Shown piece after piece: positions 55,791 to 64,000 of a DNA stretch of 64,000 nucleotides (the stretch's first letter is position 1; every line of letters starts with the position of its first letter). Where the stretch lies: assembly GCA_036768485.1 (NCBI GenBank), contig JAVLUZ010000154.1:1751308-1815307 (forward strand), read 5' to 3'. The DNA comes from Mermis nigrescens. Taxonomy: Eukaryota > Nematoda > Enoplea > Mermithida > Mermithidae. The notes under the pieces were generated by a model that was given only the letters and a program-made list of their open reading frames with translations, searched no databases and had not been told where the DNA came from. A program made the translations under genes and the position numbers.

Positions 55791-56003
55791 CCGGAACATT
55801 ATACAAGAAAATTTCAAAATCAACTAATTTTACTTAAAAAACTCTATTTGGTAAAATACAGCGGAGTTTTTGTACAAAAAAACTAAATTGCTTGATAGTG
55901 GCAAAAATGCACTGCAAATCGCTTCCAGAAACTTCACAATATGGGAGAAAATTCAACGGTTAGCATTGGTAAAAATGGTTGCCTAGTCTATTTGTGAATA
56001 AGC

Positions 56004-56580
56004 CATCCATGCAACGGCTCAAAAGTTTGGGAGGGGGGTCCCCGGCACAATCTTTTTGGTATTCGGCAAAGATTCTTCCCGATGTACAAAGACTTTTCAG
56101 GACCGTCTTTGTTACATGTACAAAGATTTTTGGAAAGACAAAAACTGTAAAAATGTTTAAAATTCCTGAAAATTTTCGGCGCTTCGCGCCCAAATGAATA
56201 ATTGTTTGTCCTATATACGTTTCAAGTGGCAGAATTTGCATTTAGAATGGAAACATGTCAAATTTTTCGGCGCTTCCAGCCGTTTTGAGACAATTTTCAG
56301 TAATTTTTTGGTAGCTAAAATACACTACCAAAGATCGAAAACCCTGTTTCACCACTCTAAAATCGCTACTGTACCATATTATAGTACACAAAAATTTGCA
56401 TGTACAAAATGTACAAAGACTTTTGTGGGACCATCTTTGTACATGTACAAACGGACCTTGTACAAAAAAACACTGGTCCCCGGCCATTTTTGAAGGAGGG
56501 GGGTAAATGACCCCCAATTTCTAGCTAAAAACGGCCAAAAAACACCTAAAAACGGCCAGAAATCGCTAAGTTTTTCCAAA
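56004..56580 (+). mobile_element. family D fragment containing an E element
   Basis: CATCCATGCAACGGCTC and GGGAGGGGGGTCCCCGG before, and GGCCATTTTTGAAGGAGG after the E copy, are the left half of D. The right end is lost near 56580. Confidence 0.78.
56046..56475 (+). mobile_element. family E MITE nested in D, type copy
   Basis: CACAATCTTTTTGGTATTCGG to ACAAAAAAACACTG; exact TSD GTCCCCGG (56038-56045, 56476-56483). Two GGCGCTTC-type motifs inside. Confidence 0.94.
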
Positions 56581-56589
56581 AAATTGAAG

Positions 56590-57190
56590 CCAAGATTAAA
56601 TAGACCTATTGTTCCATTAATTCAAAATATTAACTTGAGAAGTCTGATAAATGAAAAACGGAAAACCAATCTTAAAAAATTTTAATCTGGCTCAACTTTC
56701 CATCGATTCAGATCAAAACTAATGAAAAAATCCAATTTTTGCACATATTCACTTGAAATCAGTGTCACTCGATAAACTAAGGCAACTTTCAACTATTTCA
56801 AGGCCTGTAGTACTGAAAAACAATTTAGAAAATTTTTAGTCAACTTACCTTTTCATTGACTCAGGTCTAATAGTGAATAAAAAATTCAGTTTTTCACGCA
56901 AAACGAAGAGTTATATGCCTAATGAAAGAGATTACTCATGCAGAAAATAAGGCGTTACCGACATAAAATATTAAGCAAGACCAAGAATAAGGCACAACTG
57001 AGCTCAGAAAATGACCAAAAATGAAAATTAATTTGTAATTTCAAGAAATCGACCAGAAACGGCTTTTTAAACGAAAAATCATATTTTAAACGACCATTTT
57101 AACGTTTACTTCACATTTTGAAGGCTATTTATTTCATAACAAAACTCCACAGCATGCTCTCAGACCATCGATGTGCGCATCTACTTATCG
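56590..57190. other. no recognisable feature
   Basis: AT-rich intergenic sequence between UTP23 and PEX3; no repeat family, exon or RNA gene seen. Confidence 0.4.
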
Positions 57191-57197
57191 TCAACGA

Positions 57198-57574
57198 CAC
57201 ACATGGATCGCAACCAAATTCTGGGGGGACCGGTGGGCCCAATTGCCAAAAACTAGCGCTAAAAAATCAAATATGGGCTGGGGTCATTAGATTTGGAAGG
57301 GTTCGCCGGGCTCTTGGGACAGAATGGTCAATCTGGAGGGATAAGGGTCAGCGTCAGCCGTCTAGGTAGGGGAGTCAAAAGTTAAAAGCGCTAATATAGC
57401 ATTAAAGCTATGTCATCATACAGTTTCTGATCAATTTGAAGCACTTTTGAAGAAATTTTTTAATTTTCATCTATTATTGACCTTCATTTTGCCTAATTTT
57501 CCTAAGAAAATTTCCCATTTTTCCATTCTTGGGGTCTAGACTTTCCCAAACCTCCCCCCACACGTGCATGTCTG
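57198..57574. mobile_element. possible unclassified MITE
   Basis: CACACATGGATCGCAACC at the left and CACACGTGCATGTCTG at the right resemble the outer ends of A/F/I, with AAATTCTGGGGGGACCGG inside. No TSD. Confidence 0.5.
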
Positions 57575-57943
57575 TTCCAGACGCCAAGCCCATGTCTAGT
57601 CAACAGCCCTAGGATGTCACAATCAGGCAGGTGCACCCAAGTTCAATCTAAAGGTCAGATGGAGCGTAATTAGGCATTAGGCCACAGAAGAAGCTATGGT
57701 TAGATTCAGGATTATCTTTCGATTCAACAAATTTAAAAAAAATTAAAATCAAAAAATTAACCCGCTTACAGGTATTCGAGAAAATCCGTGTCCCCAAACG
57801 TATCATCAATTTTAAGAAAACTTAATGCATGTAGGTCCTATGCAAAACGGACAACTTCAAGTCATCTTACAATTTCTGTAAACAAGCCTTGAACGCCTGA
57901 AATTCCTTAAGGCAAACGTCCTTTGTGATTTTTTCGGCGTTTC

Positions 57944-58228
57944 GTGAAACGCATTTACCGTAAGCCGTCGCTTCCGGGGCACAATTTATCAAATGAGCAG
58001 CTCTGGACAACAGGCGCTCTTGTTTCATCAAAGGAGGAGAAAAGCCGAATTCACAAGAGACCAGATATCAATGTAACAGGTATCTATCTATCTGTAAATG
58101 AACAGGGAGAACGGGTAGTTTCACATCGAAATAAGCGTATTACTTATTGTGCCCACTTATACGAGAGTGAAACGCTTGACCTCTCAGAAACGTTACCACC
58201 TGAAGACCGCACAAAAGATACACTTTGA
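57944..58228 (+). CDS. unidentified plus-strand coding stretch
   Basis: Open frame of 94 codons ending TGA, with a protein-like composition unlike the transposon-derived ORFs around it. It includes NLSNEQLWTTGALVSSKEEK, INVTGIYLSVNEQGERVV and HRNKRITYCAHLYESETLDL. The RITYCA-type segment faintly resembles the core of a PTB/PID domain, but this is only an impression. The frame continues upstream of the first GTG without ATG, so it is probably an exon or a relic, not a complete gene. It is the only coding-like stretch on the plus strand outside transposons. Confidence 0.4.
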   Translation: MKRIYRKPSLPGHNLSNEQLWTTGALVSSKEEKSRIHKRPDINVTGIYLSVNEQGERVVSHRNKRITYCAHLYESETLDLSETLPPEDRTKDTL

Positions 58229-58229
58229 T

Positions 58230-59019
58230 AAAATGATATATAAATTCTGAAATCTAAGTAGATAATGTTCTTTAAATCCAAAATGAAATTTATAGAAAAC
58301 TTCATTCGGCAAGGACACAGGGGGTATGATGAGTACCCCTCCCAATAACTTTGGCAAATAGGCTAGTTATTGTCAAGCGAATTTGGTAAAACGTAAGGCG
58401 TTCTGTCAAATTTTCAATTTTGTTGCAAAAAAAAAGTAATTCATCCAAATCACTTCAATCAACTTACCACTAAAATTCCGTCATACTCGTACTTCGAGTT
58501 ACCTATGCAAAACATTGTCAAAAAATAGACATATTGACAATTTTCAATTCAAATCGAATTTAATCGCCTTAGTCCGCCGAAAGTAGCGTTTGGTGAGGCT
58601 GAAAAGGGTCGTAATGGCATTTTAGGTTGTAAAAACGCATGAAGGCCAGTCATTCACTGCGCTACTGTTTTCCTTGTTTCACACCCTCTTGTCATTTATA
58701 CCGCTTCCGCGTAGAGCACAGACCCCAAAATTAATCTCCAACACATTGACGTTAAGTGTCAAAAATAGTTTCTGGCACTTATAATTAGGTTCCATCAATT
58801 TGCCGACTTTCTAAATTTTTTGTTTACCAAGGCAGACTCCCGAATTCGGTCGAGTCGATGTGTGTGACTACACTTCAGGGCAATAAATTAAGAATGAAAT
58901 ATACGCAAATAAGCTTCGACAAGCAATGATAAAACATAAGAAATCAATAAAAAGCGTAAGTCTCGTATTAGACGAACTAGTGATAAACAACTTCCTCAAT
59001 TCTACAAACAAATAAGTCC
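58230..59019. other. no recognisable feature
   Basis: Mixed AT-rich sequence without a recognised repeat; a few short open frames but none convincing. Confidence 0.4.
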
Positions 59020-59027
59020 GTTATCGT

Positions 59028-59299
59028 CATACGTGGGCAGCGAGAAAATTCTGGGGGGTGCAAGATTTTTTATAAAGCCAAAAAATGGCCTTAAAAATGG
59101 TGGTCATGGCGATAAAAACACCATTTTTCGACGTTTCTCATCAAGCACTATCCATTGGCATCAAAAAATTGCGAAAAAACGGAAAAAATTTTCAAAAATT
59201 GAATTCTGGGGGGTTTTGATTTCTGGGGGGGGCTTTTGATTTCTGGGGGGGTATTTTAATTTCTGAAGGAGGGGTGCATACCCTCCACGCCCAGGTGTG
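59028..59299 (+). mobile_element. family A MITE, clean reference copy
   Basis: CATACGTGGGCAGCG to GCCCAGGTGTG; exact TSD GTTATCGT (59020-59027, 59300-59307). All family landmarks present; useful as a type copy of 272 bp. Confidence 0.95.
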
Positions 59300-59853
59300 G
59301 TTATCGTCCTCCTTTACTCGTTCAAATCGATCAGCATTTTTATAACTTATAATAATTTGAAAATATGATGCATGCATCAAATTTGATTTCAAAGATAGTA
59401 CCTAAATCCACAGAAAACATGTTTAATAATTTAATATTCGATACCTAGTAAAAATGAGAATATTTAATAATTTGTTGTTGCCGTATAAGGAATAATTGTT
59501 GAATAATTTCAAATTTTGCTGTCGAATAATAAATTGTTGAATAATAAATAATTGTTGCAGAGTAATCAGAATAAATGATAAATTATTGCCCATTTTTTAT
59601 TTACCATCATTATTGTAAATTCTTGTCCGGCAATTATTGTCGGAGAACAATCAACTAAGTTGATAATCAATAATCACAATCAAATAATCAAAATCAATCT
59701 GAGAATTGTCGAATAAGCAACAAATAACCAGAAAATTTACGGATTTAATATTCATTTAAATACATCATTTATTACAATACATACCCCAAAATAACTAATT
59801 ATGTCATATTAAAGTCACAATTACAATAAAAATTATAATTATGACACAAGCAC

Positions 59854-60443
59854 GTACATGTATAAGGTCCAAAGTTCTGGGAGGGGTAAACCGAGTTTCC
59901 TTGGTGGGGGAGGGTGGGTAAATGGGTAATTTTTGACCTATTTAATGTCAAATTTTTGTACACTAATTTGTCGTATTTGATTTTAAATAAATATTTATGG
60001 TTCAAATTTAATGAAAACAATAACAATAAGGGCAATGGAATGGCCTCTAACATCAAATTTATACAAAATAATAAAAGAAAAATGTCCGGACGAGAGATTG
60101 GATAGTCTAATGCTCGAAAAATCAGTAAATGTTCTTGAAATTACACTGTTAGACGTCATTTGACGCTTTTTCATGTTTCAGGCAATCAGTTTTGGTCCAA
60201 AATAGCCTGAAGGGGTATGCCTTCCAAATGTCATGATAGGGGGGATACCCCTTCACATACCCTCTAGGCACGTATCTGGCCGTCCTCTATTTTGGGGGAC
60301 AAACACCAATTTCGGGGGACTAAGCCCAAAAAGGCCAAAAATAGCACAAAATAACGTTTAAAAGTCCTATTTATCAGACTTTTTGAACTTGGGGGGTTCG
60401 AACCCCCCAGAGATGCGTGCCTGATACCCTTCTCCCAGTGCGC
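59854..60443 (+). mobile_element. family P element with nested B
   Basis: GTACATGTATAAGGTCC to CTCCCAGTGCGC; flanks ACAAGCAC and ACAAGCAG (7 of 8). Uninterrupted apart from B. Confidence 0.78.
60265..60423 (+). mobile_element. family B MITE nested in P
   Basis: TAGGCACGTATCTGGCCG to AGATGCGTGCCTG; TSD ATACCCTC / ATACCCTT (60257-60264, 60424-60431). Confidence 0.92.
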
Positions 60444-60931
60444 ACAAGCAGATAAACTATATTTTAATTTATCGTCTTATTGTGATAAACACGCGTCCTT
60501 CTTAGTTCTTAAATGTTCACTGAAACTTAGCCTTATAAGAGAAGGGCAAGAACACAATGCCTTAGGAATGTTTTATTGACGAAACATACAAACACAAACT
60601 GAAATTTTTGAATAACAAAACTGCGTTCCATGGCAAGTAAACACAGAAAGGAGATAAAAGCACACAAACGAATATGTGCATTAATCACTCGATCAAATGA
60701 GATTACATATACGATAATTAACTACAGCCAAAACCGTACGATTTATGTAATTCGGCAAAACGTTTTTTGAGTAAATTTTAGCTGATGGATATTAAAAACA
60801 ATCATACCGTAAGATTTATTATACCTTTTGATCGATTTTGTCTGCATGTATGTACATTGCATCGTTTTCGTTAAAAAACACTGATTTGTTTTATTCTAAT
60901 TAACATCGATCGCAGATTTACTGTACAACTT

Positions 60932-61383
60932 CAGGCATGTAGCTGGCCGTCCAATTTGGGGGACCAACACCAATTTTCGGGGGGCTAAGCCCGAAAAAGG
61001 TCAAAAATAGCACAAAATAACGTTAAAAAGTCCTATTTTTCCGATTTTTCTCAATTTTGGGGGGGTCCGAACCACACCTGGGCATGGGGGGCAGACTTGG
61101 ACGGGGGGGGTTGGGAGTATGCAACCCCCCCCAAGAAACCCAAACACCCCCAGAAATCAAAATGCCCCCCAGAATACAAATCTTGGAAATTTTTTTTCGT
61201 TTTTTTCGCAATTTTTTGATGCCAATGGATAGCGCTCGATGAGAAACGTTAAAAAATGGTGTTTTTTCGCCATACCATTATTTTTGAGGCCCTTTTATAT
61301 TCTTTGAAATATCTCGCACCCCCAGAATTTTGGTGCTGCCCACGTATGGTCCGACCCCCCATTCCCCCAGAAATACGCGCCAG
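60932..61383 (+). mobile_element. family B MITE with nested A
   Basis: CAGGCATGTAGCTGGCCG to AATACGCGCCAG; TSD TACAACTT / TACAAGTT (60924-60931, 61384-61391). About 100 bp downstream of the PEX3 stop codon. Confidence 0.92.
61073..61348 (-). mobile_element. family A MITE nested in B
   Basis: CACACCTGGGCATGGGG to GCTGCCCACGTATG; TSD GTCCGAAC / GTCCGACC (61065-61072, 61349-61356). Same B site as at 5925, opposite orientation. Confidence 0.94.
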
Positions 61384-61482
61384 TACAAGTTTACTCTAAT
61401 TATGGAATGAAATGAAGTTTAAATTATTTTACAATTGAAGGTAGTAGAATTGTCCGGAATTGCCGTATAAAAACGAATAATA

Positions 61483-62027
61483 CTATTGATTAGCGACGTT
61501 GTCGAAAATACGGAGACAAAATCGTTTCACGCAATCGCCGTTCAATAATCGACCGATTATCGATTTTTCGTCCGTTTTCGACAAAAAATGAAAGCAATCG
61601 CTCAGGGTCGGAATGAGCTTAGCCAACGGTAAGGCCGGCGTATCGTCGGCGTGACGAAGAAACCTACAGTAATCCTCCACTGAAAAAATCGCCTCGCAAT
61701 CTTCGTCGTTGGACGCAGTCGAAGGTTGAACGATTTTCGCTTCGAGACCCCTTCCGACGATTTTCGTTTCGAGACCCGTTCCGATGATTTTCGTTTCGGC
61801 GTTTTTCGATTCGGACCATTCCGTTTTGTCGTGAAAAACGCTTTTCGCTTCGAGACCCACGCGAATTTTCTCCGACGAGGACCATTCCGTTTTGTTCAAT
61901 CGCAAGAAGTCGAGCGTCGAACGTAGAAATTCGTCGACGCACAAGACGAAAATATCGCCGAATTGGCGACTTTCGATCGCGGTTTTCAGACAATCGAGCA
62001 TGTCGGCCAGCTTACGGTCCCCAGAAG
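61483..62027 (-). CDS. PEX3: PEX3 last coding exon
   Basis: C-terminal exon of peroxin 3, the peroxisomal membrane anchor that docks PEX19 and its membrane-protein cargo. After a TTTTTTCAG acceptor it reads SGDRKLADMLDCLKTAIESR then QFGDIFVLCVDEFLRSTLDF, and near the end ALPLAKLIPTLSDCFHFLSK and VKRFCLRIFDNVAN before TAG. PEX3 proteins have [20 protein letters not shown] and SLPLAKIIPIVNGQIHSV at these places. Between them is an unusual insert built from repeats of GLE(A/T)KIV-type units and two KTEWS motifs. Upstream exons lie right of the window or were not recognised. Confidence 0.85.
61731..61890 (-). repeat. PEX3: in-frame minisatellite inside PEX3 exon
   Basis: Several imperfect copies of a unit containing GATTTTCGTTTCGAGACCC (plus strand) lie side by side, with a second motif, GACCATTCCGTTTTGT, appearing twice. 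On the coding strand the units give VGLEAKSV, GTGLETKIV and GRGLEAKIV. The length differences keep the frame. This low-complexity insert replaces the short acidic loop seen in other PEX3 proteins. Confidence 0.75.
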
Positions 62028-62072
62028 CTGAAAAAAGGCAAAATATTCATTGCATTCATTGATACCCTGTAG

Positions 62073-62229
62073 CACGCACGCATCTCTGTGAGAATAGGGG
62101 GGTCGGACCCCCCCTAGAAATTCAGAAAAATCACTTTTTAAACGTTACTTTGTGTTATTTTTGGCCTTCCTCCCCCTCCCTGAAATTGGTGTTGAACCCC
62201 CAAAAATAGGACGGCCAGCCACGTGCCTG
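62073..62229 (-). mobile_element. family B MITE in PEX3 intron
   Basis: CACGCACGCATCTCTG to GGCCAGCCACGTGCCTG; TSD CCCTGTAG / CCCTGCAG (62065-62072, 62230-62237). 45 bp upstream of the PEX3 exon. Confidence 0.9.
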
Positions 62230-62552
62230 CCCTGCAGCATTACTGTTGAGCATCAATTTTATTAGAAAGGTCAATCATTGATTAATCAAATAAAGTAAAT
62301 ACATTGGTAAACAACAATTTTTCATCAGAAACAGAATTAATTGATTATTGATCAGATTTCTGCAATGATTTCAAAATCTGTCCTCCAAATTTCCATAGTA
62401 AGTCAACTTTCTAAGATATTAGCATGTTCAAATTTAAGCAAATTATGGCTTCTGTTGATATTAACCATGCAAATCTTGCAGCCGAAATTATCCACGTTAA
62501 ATTCATTAATGAAATTACTTTTATACAAACTCACTCTTAATTTAATGTCATC

Positions 62553-62780
62553 CATACATGTAATAGGGGGATGAAGGGATTCCCCCACCCAAAGTCGGAC
62601 GTCCCCCCAAAGCCAGAAAATGTTTGACCCACTCCCCCAATTTTTGGAAAAAATTGATTTTTTTGGCCGTTTTTAGGCGTTTTTTGACCCTTTTTAGCCA
62701 AAACTTAGAGGTCATTTACCCCCTCCCCTAAAAAGGCCGGGACCCCCCCCAGAAACAAATTTCGAGCCGTTACATGCATG
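62553..62780 (-). mobile_element. family D MITE
   Basis: CATACATGTAATAGGGGG to CCGTTACATGCATG with AAAGTCGGACGTCC inside. Flanks ATGTCATC and GTCATGGG agree only partly. Confidence 0.85.
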
Positions 62781-62789
62781 GTCATGGGC

Positions 62790-63270
62790 ATTGAATATTT
62801 TATGATTGCCTGAAAATATTATGCCTACTTTGCATATTTAGCATAGTGTAAAGTTAATAGCATATATATATATATAGCTTAACAGTTCAACATCTAAAAA
62901 ATTTTAAACATCTTCTAAGACTGTTCTTTACGCAGATTATGAATCTGTTTATGGTTTTGCGCTAGCGCATCTTGTTTTTGTCATAATTATTGCTTGCTAT
63001 ACATCTTTTTGAATAGTCAAAAAATTTATTCTAAATGTTCGATGGAGTTAAGACTCAACAACCGATCAATTTTTGAAGTTTTTATACTGTTCAATTTACA
63101 TAATTATTTTATTATTGTTAAACATTTTATGAATTCCAAATTTTTTAAAAGAAGTAAATGCGCTAGCACAAAACAAGATGTATTCAATCAAAATCAGCGT
63201 AAAAAATCCTTAAAGAAAGTATATATGTAAAATTATTTAGCGGGAGTTGTAGTAAGCAGACAGGAATTTA
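62790..63270. other. no recognisable feature
   Basis: AT-rich sequence with a short TA microsatellite near 62862; no exon of PEX3 or other gene recognised. Confidence 0.4.
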
Positions 63271-63279
63271 GCTTGCAAT

Positions 63280-63459
63280 CAGGGGCGGATTCAGGCAGGC
63301 GGAGGGGGCGGCCGCCCCTCCCCCCATTGGCCCAAAATAGTGCGCAAAATTAAGGATTTTCGAGCGAGTTTTTAGCGATTTTCGGGTTAAAACGGCTAAT
63401 TTTTCCGCCCAAGTCAGGGTACCGCCCCCCCCCTTAGGAAAATCCTGGATCCGCCACTG
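63280..63459 (+). mobile_element. family C hAT-type MITE
   Basis: CAGGGGCGGATTCAGGC to GGATCCGCCACTG with GGGGGCGGCCGCCCC; exact TSD CTTGCAAT (63272-63279, 63460-63467). Confidence 0.95.
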
Positions 63460-63832
63460 CTTGCAATGCATTAAATATGCAAATTATGCATTTTGTTTTA
63501 CAGAAATCGTTGAAATGGGCTGCGGCAACATATTTAAATTTTAAATTTAGGAGAGGACCCAGGACCGAATAATATTTTTTTTAGTATTCAGTTCTACTAT
63601 GATCTCTTTGTCCTTCGCATTCTGATATTCCCACTCAAAAAAAGCTATAAATTGCAAAAATTTTGATCGGCGACTCAAAAACTTGGCGTGCCACAAAAAT
63701 TATAAAGCTGGATTTTTGGAATTAGCCCAAAAATCTGATCTATAATCAATTAATTTTGTTCCTGCTGAAAGCAAAATGTTCAAATTTGTTGACCAGTGTT
63801 ACCATACATGTAGAAATACGAAGGCCCGTAAC

Positions 63833-64000
63833 CAAAGGTGGGCAGGGCAGCACTAAAATTCTGGGGGAGGGGTTGTGCATGATTTTTCAAGTCAAAAAAT
63901 GGTCTTAAAAATGAGGGTTTGGCGAGAGAAACGCCTTTTTTCAGCGTGTCTCATCGAGCACTATCCATCGGCATCAAAAATTGCGAAAAAAACAAAAAAA
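63833..64000 (+). mobile_element. family A MITE, cut by window end
   Basis: CAAAGGTGGGCAGGGCAGC start and CATCGAGCACTATCC present; the right half lies outside the window. Confidence 0.85.

Noticed and set aside
61726..61926. plus-strand ORF rich in DDFRFET repeats
   Set aside because: Antisense reading of the PEX3 minisatellite.

Overview
The window is nuclear DNA of an invertebrate animal: AT-rich, intron-rich and extremely dense in small DNA transposons. The lineage cannot be fixed from the sequence. The host genes carry split coding exons that match conserved animal proteins, all on the minus strand. In transcriptional order from high to low coordinates they are: PEX3 (peroxisome biogenesis; last exon, 61483-62027), UTP23 (pre-rRNA processing; both coding exons, 55315 to 48212), ITFG2 (KICSTOR subunit; six exons, 45679 to 29940) and ATP6V1H (V-ATPase subunit H; seven or eight exons, about 17433 to 682, continuing left of the window). 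Three further exon-like stretches were not identified with confidence (20237-20360 minus, 46963-47061 minus, 57944-58228 plus). Most of these exons are too short to stand out as long ORFs; I found them by reading splice sites and frames by eye and comparing with remembered family sequences, so all assignments need an alignment.

Most of the remaining sequence is mobile DNA. I sort it into letter-named families of non-autonomous elements. Nearly all have short terminal inverted repeats (TIRs) and most have an 8-bp target-site duplication (TSD), which is the signature of hAT transposons. Family A starts CATAGGTGGGC and ends GCCCAGGTGTG (24 copies). B starts CAGGCACGTAGCTGG (10 copies). C starts CAGGGGCGGAT. 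D starts CATACATGTAACGG. E ends in a CAGTGTTTTTT-type terminus. F starts CATACATGATCTTGG. H starts CAGGGCCGTAT. K starts GGCTAAAGTTAAG. G, I, J, L, M, P, Q and R are rarer. One longer element (10984-12941) still encodes the C-terminal hAT dimerisation domain, so the hAT assignment also has a coding basis. There are also a broken CR1-like LINE (about 23072-26735), two tRNA-derived SINE remnants, a 508-bp near-perfect palindrome, a fold-back repeat and several minisatellites.

The most unusual feature is how the elements relate to each other. They are nested up to three deep, independent insertions reuse the same 8-bp site inside other elements (GTCCGAAC in B, GTGCATAC in A, GATAGAGC in F/H, GCGCGAAG in GGCGCGAAGCGCC motifs), and at least four insertions fall on the junction between another element's right end and its TSD. 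A small GGCGC-GAA-GCGCC hairpin motif recurs inside otherwise unrelated families.

Host-gene oddities: an apparent AT-AG (or AT-AC) intron in ATP6V1H, a GC-AG intron in UTP23 with a MITE ending 13 bp before the splice acceptor, a tandem duplication of the UTP23 3' end, an in-frame minisatellite in PEX3, and an ATP6V1H exon duplicated on both sides of an assembly gap (N run 16865-17066), which is probably an assembly artefact.
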